From Mesorhizobium erdmanii USDA 3471 (GTDB lineage Bacteria > Pseudomonadota > Alphaproteobacteria > Rhizobiales > Rhizobiaceae), in contig NZ_AXAE01000005.1 of the NCBI RefSeq assembly GCF_000472705.1, forward strand, positions 372,001 through 436,000: a DNA stretch of 64,000 nt, read 5' to 3'. The first letter of the stretch is position 1. Each line of letters starts with the position of its first letter. The notes below the pieces were generated by a model that was given only the letters and a program-made list of their open reading frames with translations, did not search any database and had not been told where the DNA came from. Positions 9,547 through 18,182 of the stretch are shown here, in pieces. The position numbers were made by a program, and so were the translations under genes.

Positions 9547-10226
9547 TGGCTGAGGTCATTATCGAGCTGAAGAGCGTCGAGCGGCACTATGTCCAGGGGC
9601 CGCGCAAGCTCACCATCCTGAACGGCGCCGATTTTTCGCTGAGACGCGGCGAGATGGTGGCGCTGGTGGCGCCGTCCGGCACCGGCAAGTCGACGCTGCT
9701 GCACACGGCCGGCCTGCTGGAACGCCCCGACGCCGGCGACGTGATCCTGTCCGGCCGCGCCTGCGGGCGGCTATCCGACGACGAACGCACGTCGATACGC
9801 CGCAACGATGTCGGCTTCGTCTACCAGTTCCATCATCTGCTGCCGGAATTCACGGCGCTGGAAAACATCATGATGCCGCAGCTGATCAAGGGGCTGCCGC
9901 GCAAGGAGGCGACCGAGCGCGCGGCGCAGTTGCTCGACTACATGCAGATCGGCAAGCGCGCGTCGCACCGGCCGTCGGAACTCTCCGGTGGTGAGCAGCA
10001 ACGCGTTGCCATCGCTCGTGCGGTTGCCAACGCACCGCTGGTGCTGCTGGCCGATGAGCCGACCGGCAATCTCGATCCGGTCACCGCTTCCTATGTGTTC
10101 GAGGCGCTGGAGGCACTGGTGCGGCAGTCGGGTCTCGCTGCGCTGATCGCCACCCACAATCACGAGCTGGCATCACGCATGGACCGGCGTGTCACGCTCG
10201 CCGACGGCAAGGTGGTGCCGCTGTAG
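9546..10226 (+). CDS. lolD: Lipoprotein-releasing ABC transporter ATP-binding protein
   Basis: ATPase of the Lol system, 226 residues. The Walker A motif is APSGTGKST (alanine where G is usual at the first position), the ABC signature is [14 protein letters not shown], and Walker B is [11 protein letters not shown]. The GTG start at 9546 overlaps the last base of the lolC stop and gives a normal-length LolD beginning VAEVIIELK. In many Rhizobiales dnaE follows lolD; here it is not present next to it. Confidence 0.92.
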   Translation: MAEVIIELKSVERHYVQGPRKLTILNGADFSLRRGEMVALVAPSGTGKSTLLHTAGLLERPDAGDVILSGRACGRLSDDERTSIRRNDVGFVYQFHHLLPEFTALENIMMPQLIKGLPRKEATERAAQLLDYMQIGKRASHRPSELSGGEQQRVAIARAVANAPLVLLADEPTGNLDPVTASYVFEALEALVRQSGLAALIATHNHELASRMDRRVTLADGKVVPL

Positions 10227-10253
10227 GCCCGTCTCTCCGAGAGCCACTCAGGC

Positions 10254-10424
10254 TTAGAACCGCCAGTGAGCGTTCAGTGCGATCAGGGCGGAAGAGATCG
10301 CGATCATCCCTAGGATGAGCAGCCAGGTTACAAAGTTGCGAGAGAGGCGCCACTGGCGGCCCTGTCTCATGCGCTTTCGCCAGCGATCAGCTTGATTGAC
10401 GCCTTCGTGTTGCCCCACGACCAT
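10254..10424 (-). CDS. Possible small membrane protein, 56 residues
   Basis: An open frame in the 400-base space after lolD, beginning at ATG 10424 (or a shorter 38-residue version from ATG 10370). The C-terminal half has one clear transmembrane stretch, NFVTWLLILGMIAISSALIA, preceded by a strongly basic segment (RWRKRMRQGRQWRLSR), as expected for a positive-inside single-pass protein. No good ribosome-binding site is seen for either start. I do not recognise a family. Coding status is uncertain. Confidence 0.35.
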   Translation of the reverse strand: MVVGQHEGVNQADRWRKRMRQGRQWRLSRNFVTWLLILGMIAISSALIALNAHWRF

Positions 10425-10571
10425 TGCTCGGTTGAGTGCAACCAGGCGCAGCGGGACGATGGCGTCGTCCGAGATCTTCCTGACCTGTTGATAGGCGCCG
10501 AGCCGTCAACCTTTTCTTAACCTTGCGGATCTGATCGCTCGCAGATTCCGGCTGCGCCTGGATTCTGTTCG

Positions 10572-10606
10572 TTGACATTGAAACAAAATTAGAACAAATT
10601 GCGAAC
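10572..10606 (+). promoter_or_regulatory. SOS (LexA) box with a -35 element
   Basis: GAAC-N7-GAAC (10592-10606) is an exact match to the LexA operator known in Rhizobiales and other Alphaproteobacteria (GTTCN7GTTC on the other strand). A TTGACA hexamer stands at 10572-10577, so a repressor bound at the box would cover the -10 region. The small open frame at 10629 starts 22 bases after the box. That this is LexA-controlled is inference from a perfect consensus at a correct position. Confidence 0.75.
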
Positions 10607-10628
10607 ATATCAACAACAGGAGAGAGTT

Positions 10629-10715
10629 ATGACCGATCTGGTTCAGGATGTCATCTCACTGGTTTGCATGAGCGCGTTTCTGGTTTCCATGGCGATCTGG
10701 ATCGGAGCGATGTGA
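10629..10715 (+). CDS. 28-residue membrane peptide under SOS control (SidA-like candidate)
   Basis: A short open frame, MTDLVQDVISLVC... to ...AIWIGAM, preceded by the strong ribosome-binding site AGGAGAGAG and the SOS box above. Residues about 8-27 form one hydrophobic transmembrane segment. In Caulobacter the 29-residue SOS-induced membrane peptide SidA blocks division at FtsW/FtsN. The size, topology and regulation here are alike, but I cannot show sequence homology. A role in DNA-damage checkpointing is therefore inference. The next gene is an intramembrane-type protease 70-110 bases downstream, perhaps in the same transcript. Confidence 0.65.
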   Translation: MTDLVQDVISLVCMSAFLVSMAIWIGAM

Positions 10716-10826
10716 TTTGGCGGCTCTCGCCGCCTTGGTTTCCGCTGGCGAAAACCGCTCCGCCGTTAAGTCTTTCTTGCCGCGGTGACGCTAGGGTGCG
10801 TTTCCGAGGCAGGGAGCAAGGTCCAG

Positions 10827-12083
10827 GTGTCGCCCATCGTCACGGCCATTTTGGTGGCCAGCAATCTCGGGCTGATCTTTCTCTTGATGACAGTGCCGCT
10901 TGGTTTGCGCACGGTCAGGATGAACCGCTTGATCGCCATGGACCGTGAGCGCCTCTGGCAGGCGTTGTGGCCGCTTGGCAGCGATGCCGGATGGTCCGGC
11001 GAGATCCTCTCGGCGCAGCCGCTGGACGGGGATGGTGTGGCCCGTATCATGCTGTCGTGGGAAGGCCGCGACGGCAAGCCGATCGAGCGCCGGGCTCGTT
11101 TTGACGATGTCGTTGAGGGCAGCCGCTTCTCGATGCGCGTCCTCGATGATACCGCGCTCGATGTCTCGTTCTGGAAAGACTATCGCGAAACGGCCGAACT
11201 CGTCTCCGAAGGCAGCGGCACACGCGTGACGCTGGGCCAGACGGATCGTTACCGCGGTGCTGCCTTTCTGGTGTTCCGTTATTTCGCCATGCGCCGCGAA
11301 CTGTCCAAGCTGCAGCGCTGGGCTGTGACCGGGCAGTATCGCAAGGGCGGCTGGTTCGAGCATCCGCTGAGCCAGGTCGGCTTTGCGGTGCTGTCGGCAC
11401 TGATCCTGTGGCCGTTCTTCGGTCTCCATCTCGGCGGCCTGGCGCTGGCCGCGATCCTGACCTCGGTGGTCGCGCTGCACGAGCTCGGCCACATGGCGGC
11501 GTTCCGGCTGATGGGCCACCGCAAGGCGCGGATGATCTTCATCCCGCTGCTCGGCGGCATCGCCATTGGCGGCCGGCCCTACAACAGCCGCTTCGAGGTA
11601 GCCTTCGTGGCTCTGATGGGGGCGGGCTTCTCCGCCTTCCTGGTGCCGATCGTTATTGCCGCCAGCGCGTTTGCGAGTGGCGAGGGGCACAAGGCCGCGG
11701 CCGCTCTGCTGGCGGCGCTGGCAGGCTGTGCGGCCCTTTTCAACATCGCCAATCTGGTGCCTGTGTGGAAGTTCGACGGCGGCCAGGTGCTGCGCCAGAT
11801 CTGCCCGGGGCCGGTGGCGCTGGCGCTGGCCTCGTTCTTCCTGCTTTCGGCGTTCCTGGCGGTGGGCTGGCGGGCCGGCTTTTCATCCAGCTTTCTGCTC
11901 GCGACGGGCGCGGTCTTTTCAATCCTCAGCCTGCTGACGATGGGCAGCGGGGTGAAGCCGCGCCACGAGCTGGAGCCGATCCGCATGGTCGACCGCTTCG
12001 CCATCGCCGGTGCGCTGCTGGCGGTGTTCATTATCCATGGTTGCGGAGTTTTGTGGGCGTCGGCGCAATTGTTTTCGGCTTGA
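10827..12083 (+). CDS. Membrane metalloprotease of the M50 (site-2 protease) family with N-terminal SRPBCC-like region
   Basis: A 418-residue protein. After one N-terminal helix (about 3-22), residues about 30-160 resemble a START/SRPBCC polyketide-cyclase-like domain (pattern weak). Residues 180-410 are multi-pass membrane with the zinc motif HELGH (218-222) and the second M50 motif NLVPVWKFDG (309-318), so the active site appears complete. Site-2 proteases cut membrane-spanning peptides; the substrate here is unknown. The GTG at 10827 follows AGGGAGCAAGG. An earlier GTG at 10785 is possible. It converges on lipB, with a hairpin between them. Confidence 0.75.
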   Translation: MSPIVTAILVASNLGLIFLLMTVPLGLRTVRMNRLIAMDRERLWQALWPLGSDAGWSGEILSAQPLDGDGVARIMLSWEGRDGKPIERRARFDDVVEGSRFSMRVLDDTALDVSFWKDYRETAELVSEGSGTRVTLGQTDRYRGAAFLVFRYFAMRRELSKLQRWAVTGQYRKGGWFEHPLSQVGFAVLSALILWPFFGLHLGGLALAAILTSVVALHELGHMAAFRLMGHRKARMIFIPLLGGIAIGGRPYNSRFEVAFVALMGAGFSAFLVPIVIAASAFASGEGHKAAAALLAALAGCAALFNIANLVPVWKFDGGQVLRQICPGPVALALASFFLLSAFLAVGWRAGFSSSFLLATGAVFSILSLLTMGSGVKPRHELEPIRMVDRFAIAGALLAVFIIHGCGVLWASAQLFSA

Positions 12084-12105
12084 GTTGAACCTTTCCAGGT
12101 TCAAC
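12084..12105. terminator. Bidirectional hairpin between the M50 protease gene and lipB
   Basis: GTTGAACCT-TTCC-AGGTTCAAC forms a perfect 9-bp stem with a 4-base loop exactly between two convergent genes, covering the lipB stop codon. No clear T-run follows on either strand, so termination strength is uncertain. Confidence 0.55.
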
Positions 12106-12844
12106 CGGTCTTGCGAGCGACCTCGGCAGGCAAGGCCGCCGCGGGACCGAACACATCCTCGAAGGCTGATTTCAGCGCCAGATCAAGGTCGGCCATGCCG
12201 ACGGGAAGGCCAAGGTCGACGAGGCTGGTGACGCCGTGATCCTGCACGCCGCACGGCACGATGCCGCCGAAATGGGAGAGATCCGGCTCGACATTGATGG
12301 CGATGCCGTGAAAGCTCACCCAGCGCCGCAGCCGGATGCCGATTGCCGCGATCTTGTCCTCGGCCGGCGATCCGTCCGGCAAAGCAGGGCGATCCGGCCG
12401 CACCACCCAGACGCCAACCCGGTCCTCGCGGCGCTCGCCATGGACGTTGAAGGCGGCGAGCGTGCCGATGATCCACTGTTCGAGCGCGGCGACGAAAGCG
12501 CGCACATCCTCGCGCCGCCGCTTCAGGTCGAGCATGACATAGGCGACCCGCTGGCCAGGCCCATGATAGGTGTATTCGCCGCCGCGCCCGGCCGCGAAGA
12601 CCGGAAAGCGGTCAGGCTCGATTAGGTCCTCGATGCGGGCGCTGGTACCGGCGGTGTAGAGCGGGGGATGTTCGACCAGCCAGACCATCTCGGCGGCGGC
12701 CCCGCCGCGGATCGCCTCGGCTCGGCGCTCCATGAAGGCCAGCGCATCGGGGTAGGCCGTAATGCCAGGCTCGATGCGCCACTCGACCGGCGCCGAGCCG
12801 GGCATAGGCAGGAACGACGTGGCAATCTGGCTGCGTTCTGTCAT
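12101..12844 (-). CDS. lipB: Octanoyl-[acyl carrier protein]:protein N-octanoyltransferase
   Basis: Transfers octanoate from acyl carrier protein to lipoyl domains, the first step of lipoate cofactor synthesis. The 247-residue protein has the family motif [10 protein letters not shown], a lysine in [10 protein letters not shown] and the catalytic cysteine in [14 protein letters not shown], matching the Lys/Cys dyad of LipB. ATG 12844 gives the start MTERSQIAT; longer forms read into an intergenic palindrome. It stands alone, convergent with the M50 gene. Confidence 0.93.
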   Translation of the reverse strand: MTERSQIATSFLPMPGSAPVEWRIEPGITAYPDALAFMERRAEAIRGGAAAEMVWLVEHPPLYTAGTSARIEDLIEPDRFPVFAAGRGGEYTYHGPGQRVAYVMLDLKRRREDVRAFVAALEQWIIGTLAAFNVHGERREDRVGVWVVRPDRPALPDGSPAEDKIAAIGIRLRRWVSFHGIAINVEPDLSHFGGIVPCGVQDHGVTSLVDLGLPVGMADLDLALKSAFEDVFGPAAALPAEVARKTG

Positions 12845-12863
12845 GATTTTCGTTTTTTCGTTC

Positions 12864-12912
12864 GTGCACGTCACGGTTCCGAAACTGTTTCGCTGTTCTG
12901 GGCGACATGCAT
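12864..12912. repeat. Dispersed intergenic palindrome, copy A (upstream of lipB)
   Basis: Imperfect inverted repeat GTGCACGTC ... GACATGCAT with the inner sequence TTCGCTGTTCTGGGC, resembling other copies in the window (18054, 22651, 31241, 49021, 50565). It sits in the 235-base space between lipB and tRNA-Leu, which otherwise shows nothing I can name. Such elements are common in rhizobial genomes. Confidence 0.5.
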
Positions 12913-13079
12913 CGCCTTCCATATGGCGATATCGGGCGCAAACGTCCAGTTCCTGCCCTGCTTTCCTATCCTGTGGACCATTGTGCCAATCGCCTGAGAT
13001 TATTGCGTGCCGCGCACTTGTTTCGCCGGAAACGATTTGCTACACGCCGCGAGCCGGTCGGTTCCGGCTCCTACCACGT

Positions 13080-13164
13080 GCGGTCGTGGCGGAATTGGTA
13101 GACGCGCAGCGTTGAGGTCGCTGTGGGGCAACCCGTGGAAGTTCGAGTCTTCTCGACCGCACCA
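13080..13164 (+). tRNA. tRNA-Leu (anticodon GAG)
   Basis: An 85-base tRNA. The acceptor stem is GCGGTCG/CGACCGC with discriminator A and encoded CCA (13162-13164). The D arm is GCGGAATTGGTAGACGC. The anticodon arm is CAGCG-TTGAGGT-CGCTG with anticodon GAG at 13114-13116, reading CUC/CUU. The class II variable arm GGGGCAACCC is characteristic of leucine tRNAs, and the T arm carries TTCGAGT. All stems pair correctly. Confidence 0.96.
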
Positions 13165-13292
13165 ACATCTTTATGAAGCAAGCCTTCGGACGCCCGGCGG
13201 CAATCTGTCGATCATCAGACGCTCGTGCAACTGCTGGCCCTCCTACAAGGGCTGCACCTTCGGTCCATTCGGCAGATCGACGGTCACAATTC

Positions 13293-13415
13293 GATCTTGC
13301 CGCCCATCACCAGATTTCCAGAACCGTCTGCCTTCCGAGAGTACAGATTTCCGTGCCGTCCAACGTCGACGTTGTCGATCACCGCGCGGCCACAACCGCG
13401 GGAGGTCAATCGACG
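13293..13415 (-). other. Short open frame, possible gene remnant
   Basis: In the 241 bases between tRNA-Leu and the AraC gene I find no intact gene. On the minus strand a frame beginning with TTG inside the last codons of the AraC gene runs about 40 codons and ends ...NLVMGGKIEL followed by TGA. Its composition (Gly, Asp, Val, aromatic spaced) looks protein-like, so it may be the tail of a lost gene. The evidence is weak. Confidence 0.2.
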
Positions 13416-14368
13416 ACTTCTCCTTCCAGATCATCCCCTTGCCTCCGGCCGCCGTCAGAGCGGCGAAATTCTCGGTAGCGGCCAGGCGATAGGCCGTGAT
13501 GTCGATGGAACAGCTTCGAAAATGCGGTTGCGGTCTCATAGCCGACACGGGCCGCAATCCGTGCAATCCCCTCGTCGCTTGTTTCGAGCAGAAATGCGGC
13601 CTCCGACATCCGGCGCGAGATCAGATAACGGTACATGGATTCGCCAACGAGCTTGGTGAAGCGAGCCGAAAACGCCGACCGGCCAAGTCCCACGCTTTGC
13701 CCGAGCTCGCCAAGGGTCCAGGGCCGGTCCGGTCGTTCGTGAATCAACTGAAGCGCCGGTCCGATGTGCGGGTCCGCCATCGCCCCCAGCCACCCGCCAT
13801 CTCCGGGGCGGAGCGACTTGATCCAGCTTCGCAACACCTCAACAAAGAGCACTTCGGTCAGGCGTGAGAGCGCGACGCCTTGTCCGGGACGCTCGAGCGC
13901 CGCCTCGCTCACCATGCGTTGCAGAATCGCCTCGAGCCATCCGCCATCTTCCGTCGGCTTCAGGAGAAGAACTGGCGGAAGCAATTCCAAAACGCTGCCG
14001 CGCGAGGGCCGTGCCACAGCGAAATTACCACAGATCATCGTCGCGAGCGGCTGCTCTCCGCCTCCGTGACGAACGAGGCCAAGACGCCCGGCTAATCGAT
14101 CGATGTCGAAAATCGGTAACGGCTCCGCCCGGCTGTCCGAGTAGATCACATGGGGCTCGCCACGCGTGACGACAACAAAGTCGCCCTCGGTCATGTGGAG
14201 CTCTCGTCCCTGTTCGAGCGCGAGGGTAGCCGAGCCACGGCTGAGATAGTGGAACAGGGCGTAGGGGCGCTGTGGCAACGCCAGATTCCAAGGATGGCCG
14301 AGCTCGAAGTGGAACAGCAAGGTTCCGCCGAGACGAACTCGATCGAGCACTTCAGCGAGGATGTCCAT
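13406..14368 (-). CDS. AraC-family transcriptional regulator with cupin sensor domain
   Basis: A 320-residue regulator. Residues about 1-190 are an AraC-type cupin (Cupin_6) ligand domain, with FHYLSRGSATLAL and a GEPHVIY strand. Residues about 210-305 are two helix-turn-helix motifs ending in YETATAFSKLFHRHHGLSP. ATG 14368 is preceded by a run of six G as ribosome-binding site; a longer in-frame start adds residues of no family match. It is divergent from the secreted hydrolase at 14577. Regulators of this subtype are often next to the oxidoreductase or hydrolase they control, so the hydrolases are its likely targets. Confidence 0.88.
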   Translation of the reverse strand: MDILAEVLDRVRLGGTLLFHFELGHPWNLALPQRPYALFHYLSRGSATLALEQGRELHMTEGDFVVVTRGEPHVIYSDSRAEPLPIFDIDRLAGRLGLVRHGGGEQPLATMICGNFAVARPSRGSVLELLPPVLLLKPTEDGGWLEAILQRMVSEAALERPGQGVALSRLTEVLFVEVLRSWIKSLRPGDGGWLGAMADPHIGPALQLIHERPDRPWTLGELGQSVGLGRSAFSARFTKLVGESMYRYLISRRMSEAAFLLETSDEGIARIAARVGYETATAFSKLFHRHHGLSPGRYREFRRSDGGRRQGDDLEGEVVD

Positions 14369-14407
14369 CCCCCCGATCTTAATACGACGGACGATCAGAC
14401 ACAATAT

Positions 14408-14433
14408 TCGGACGATTGAGGCCTAACGTCCGA
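14408..14433. promoter_or_regulatory. Inverted repeat in the AraC/hydrolase divergent promoter region
   Basis: TCGGACG-N12-CGTCCGA, a perfect 7-base inverted repeat, lies 40 bases upstream of the AraC gene start and about 145 bases upstream of the hydrolase start. It is a possible operator. AraC proteins more usually bind direct repeats, so this is only a suggestion. Confidence 0.3.
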
Positions 14434-14576
14434 GAGCTCCACGTACTAGGTGATCTCAAGGCGAGGCGACAGGTCGCGCGGCAAACCATTTCGCAAATCG
14501 GCAGATGGAAGAACCGGAACTCTGCCGACACGCCTTCCCCGGACCGCGTCGTCCGTGATCTCAACAGGAGCAATCA

Positions 14577-15347
14577 ATGCGAAATCTTCTACTCTCGGTC
14601 GCCACCGTCCTCATGGCCGGAGCAGCAGTTGCGGCCCCCGCCCAATCGGCTCAACTGCCGAAGGGGGCGGCTCACAATATCGTGCTCGTCCATGGTGCAT
14701 TCGTCGACCAGACGAGCTGGCAGCCGGTTGCCGATATCCTCACGAAGAAGGGGTATAACGTCACGCTCGTCGAAAACCCGCTCACCTCCCTCGCAGCGGA
14801 CGTCGATGCCACCAAACAGGCGCTCGCCAAACAGAACGGCAAGACCGTTCTCGTTGGCCACTCCTGGGGCGGCGTTGTCATTACGCAAGCAGGTGACGAT
14901 CCGAAAGTCTCGGCGCTCGTATATGTCTCCGCATTCGCTCCCGACGTAGGGCAATCACTGGCGATCCTGGCACAGAGTGGTCCGGCAACCGAAGGCGGCG
15001 CGGCGATTCATCCCGACGAAAAGGGCAACCTCTACATCGATCCCAAAGTGTTCCCTTCGGCAGTCGCGGCTGACCTTCCTCCGGAGATCGCCGAATCCCT
15101 GGCAAACCATCAGCTCCCGTTGAACCACACAGCGTTCGAGGCTCCGGTCGATACGGCAGCCTGGCACGACAAGCCAACGTTCTATGTGATCAGCACGAAG
15201 GACAAGGTCATCGCACCCGAGGTCCAGAACATATTCGCCGAAAGGATGAAAGCCCAGACGACGGAGGTCGCCGGCAGCCATGCCTCCCTGGTCGTCCACG
15301 CTAAGGAAGTCGCCGCGGTGATTGAAAAGGCCGCACTCGTGAAGTGA
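14577..15347 (+). CDS. Exported alpha/beta-hydrolase (esterase-like)
   Basis: A 256-residue protein with a signal peptide (about residues 1-25, ending AAPAQSAQ), so probably periplasmic. The mature part is a small alpha/beta hydrolase: oxyanion motif HGAF (39-42), nucleophile elbow GHSWGG (S96), a late aspartate in STKDKVI and a histidine in GSHASLV. It resembles the EstC/salicylate-esterase-like group; the substrate is unknown. AGGAG precedes the ATG. It is divergent from the AraC gene and followed by a strong hairpin. Confidence 0.85.
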   Translation: MRNLLLSVATVLMAGAAVAAPAQSAQLPKGAAHNIVLVHGAFVDQTSWQPVADILTKKGYNVTLVENPLTSLAADVDATKQALAKQNGKTVLVGHSWGGVVITQAGDDPKVSALVYVSAFAPDVGQSLAILAQSGPATEGGAAIHPDEKGNLYIDPKVFPSAVAADLPPEIAESLANHQLPLNHTAFEAPVDTAAWHDKPTFYVISTKDKVIAPEVQNIFAERMKAQTTEVAGSHASLVVHAKEVAAVIEKAALVK

Positions 15348-15354
15348 CGATACC

Positions 15355-15380
15355 GCTCCCGGCACCTTCGTGCCGGGAGC
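15355..15380 (+). terminator. Strong hairpin after the exported hydrolase
   Basis: GCTCCCGGCA-CCTTCG-TGCCGGGAGC forms a perfect 10-bp G/C-rich stem 8 bases after the stop codon at 15347. No T-run follows, so it may act as a processing barrier or a weak terminator. Its position argues that the next gene starts downstream of it. Confidence 0.6.
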
Positions 15381-15406
15381 ACCACGCGTGCTCGACGGAC
15401 CGCGGA

Positions 15407-16357
15407 ATGGCTTGGACCGCGAGCGGCTCAGACCTAGCCAAAACCCCGCCAGCTACTCCCATTCAATTATTTGATGCCAAGCATCCGGAGGATGACCTGA
15501 CTGAGTCCGACCCTGGGAGCCATGACGCCGCGACGCTAGAAACGGCGCCCACCCGATACATCGAAGGCGGCGGAATCCGTTTCGCATATCGCCGCCTTGG
15601 CCCATCGACCGGAACGCCGCTGGTTCTCCTGCAGCATTTCTCGGGCAACATCGATGCATGGGATCCCGCCGTCGTGAATGTCCTGGCCGCCGATCGCCCG
15701 GTGATCGCTTTTGACAACGCCGGCGTCGGCCGCTCTACAGGCCAAACGCCGGACAATATCGGGGCAATGGCTCGAGACGCGGTCGCTTTTATCAACCTGC
15801 TCGGCCTCTCCCAAGTCGACCTGCTGGGCTTTTCCCTCGGCGGCTGCGTCGCGCAGCAGATCGCCGCCGAGCATGGAACGCTGGTCCGCAAGCTCATCCT
15901 CGTCGGCACCGCTCCGAAGGGCGGAGAGGAACACCTATTGGCGGTTCTGCAAGACGCGTTTTCCCAAACCGAGGCGCCGGACGTTCGCCTGCCGCTGTTC
16001 TTCACGAAGTCGTCCGCCAGCCAGTCGGCCGGCCTGGCGTTCCTGAAGCGGGCGAAGGTGCGTAAGGAAGATCGGGACACCGATAATGGCGGCGCGGTGA
16101 CGGATCCACAGGCCAAGGCGCTTATTACCTGGTGCGCCACACCTGATCCCGAGCACACCATTCTGCGCGCCATCCACCAGCCCGCCCTTGTGGTGAGCGG
16201 CAACCACGACACGATGCTGCCGGCGGACAACGCCTACGCAATGTTCAAGGCGCTAAGCAGCGCCCAGCTGATCCTCTATCCCGATTCCGGCCACGGCGCC
16301 CTGTTTCAGTACCACGAATTGTTCGTCAGCCACGTCCGGACCTTCCTGGAAGCCTAA
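15407..16357 (+). CDS. Alpha/beta-fold hydrolase
   Basis: A 316-residue cytoplasmic hydrolase without a signal peptide. Motifs are the oxyanion segment QHFSG (about 76-80), DNAGVGRS (about 103-110), nucleophile elbow GFSLGG (S143), the acid in GNHDTMLPADN and the histidine in DSGHGALFQ. This pattern is typical of haloperoxidase/esterase-type enzymes; the substrate is unknown. The frame is open back to 15344, but a 10-bp hairpin lies in that stretch, so ATG 15407 is preferred; the first 40 residues are low in conservation. It lies in the same direction as the exported hydrolase. Confidence 0.8.
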   Translation: MAWTASGSDLAKTPPATPIQLFDAKHPEDDLTESDPGSHDAATLETAPTRYIEGGGIRFAYRRLGPSTGTPLVLLQHFSGNIDAWDPAVVNVLAADRPVIAFDNAGVGRSTGQTPDNIGAMARDAVAFINLLGLSQVDLLGFSLGGCVAQQIAAEHGTLVRKLILVGTAPKGGEEHLLAVLQDAFSQTEAPDVRLPLFFTKSSASQSAGLAFLKRAKVRKEDRDTDNGGAVTDPQAKALITWCATPDPEHTILRAIHQPALVVSGNHDTMLPADNAYAMFKALSSAQLILYPDSGHGALFQYHELFVSHVRTFLEA

Positions 16358-16424
16358 TCGGCGGTGCACAATCCCGGCGCGATCGGTCGCGCCTTTCTTC
16401 TTGAGAGCTGTTGCGGAGAAAGAA

Positions 16425-16919
16425 ATGACAATCGCAAAGGTCGAGGTTGAGCGTTTCAGCCGGACGTGTTCCAAACCATTCGACGCCGTTGTGGCCGCGC
16501 TCAAGTCAGCGGTCGGGCAACCTGACATGGTCGAATTTTTCAAGGCGACGAGGGCTGCAAATTCCTTCTCGGATTTGGAGCGCGTTGTGCAAAGCGGCCT
16601 AGGTCGAACAGGTCTCATGCTTTTCGCGGAATTCGACTTGGGCGCCATTCTGCGCCGCGAAACTGGAACCGAGACTCCCAAGAGCATGCGCTTCCTGGTG
16701 GGCAATCCACTGATCATGAAAGAAATGGTCAAGCACGTTCCCGATGCTGGATCTTACGCTCCGGTCACAGTCCTTGTTGATGAACGTCTCGATGGCGTTC
16801 ATGTCTCCTACGACAAAATGGAGAGTTGTCTGCTTCCTTATGGCAGTTTGGAGGCTCTTGCCGTCGCTCGCGATCTTGATGCGAAAATCACAACCCTGCT
16901 ACGCGAATGCGCGCACTAA
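16425..16919 (+). CDS. DUF302 domain protein
   Basis: A 164-residue soluble protein. The central part (about residues 60-140) fits the DUF302 fold, with FLVGNPLIMKEM and a Y-A-P-V-T-V-L-V-D strand. DUF302 proteins are small and widespread and have no settled function; some bind haem or are linked to oxidative stress. ATG 16425 follows GCGGAGAAAG; an earlier frame start at 16401 has no ribosome-binding site. It ends the accessory block that follows tRNA-Leu. Confidence 0.75.
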   Translation: MTIAKVEVERFSRTCSKPFDAVVAALKSAVGQPDMVEFFKATRAANSFSDLERVVQSGLGRTGLMLFAEFDLGAILRRETGTETPKSMRFLVGNPLIMKEMVKHVPDAGSYAPVTVLVDERLDGVHVSYDKMESCLLPYGSLEALAVARDLDAKITTLLRECAH

Positions 16920-17134
16920 GCTCATGGTGACGCCTCAGGCGACAGGTTACGCCCACGCATTTGGGCCATGACATAACATTGGCACTGCCGCCGGGCTTGG
17001 CACGCTCGGTACGGCGCTGGAGTTTCAATTCTCGGCGAGCGGCGCCCGGCAAGGGTGATCGCCGGCTCTCCCTATGACCCGGAAGGTTCGCGCGGGCGTA
17101 TGTGACGGCCTCCCAACGCGGAGAGGCGCGGAAA

Positions 17135-18034
<900 letters not shown>

Positions 18035-18053
18035 TTTTTAGACCTCCCTAGCG

Positions 18054-18175
18054 CATGATGCCGAAAAGTGTGAAGCGGTTTTCGCGGACAAAGGTTTCCG
18101 TCTGTCCAGGCATCATGCTCTATCTGTTTGATTTTAGAGACGGATTCAGATTTCAGGCCGTTCGACCTGAAATCA
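18054..18175. repeat. Dispersed intergenic palindrome, copy B (between mtkA and mtkB)
   Basis: Two hairpins. The outer one is GCATGATGCC (18054-18063) with GGCATCATGC (18110-18119) around the core AAGTGTGAAGCGGTTTTCG. The second is GATTTCAGG (18150-18158) with CCTGAAATC (18167-18175). The core resembles that of other copies in this window. Both hairpins would be in the mtkA-mtkB transcript and could set the ratio of the two subunits. Confidence 0.65.
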
Positions 18176-18182
18176 TTCGGCT

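Noticed and set aside
13080..17134. A repeat of the tRNA-Leu 3' end marking an integrated island
   Set aside because: I could not find a second copy of the tRNA end downstream, and no integrase gene is present.
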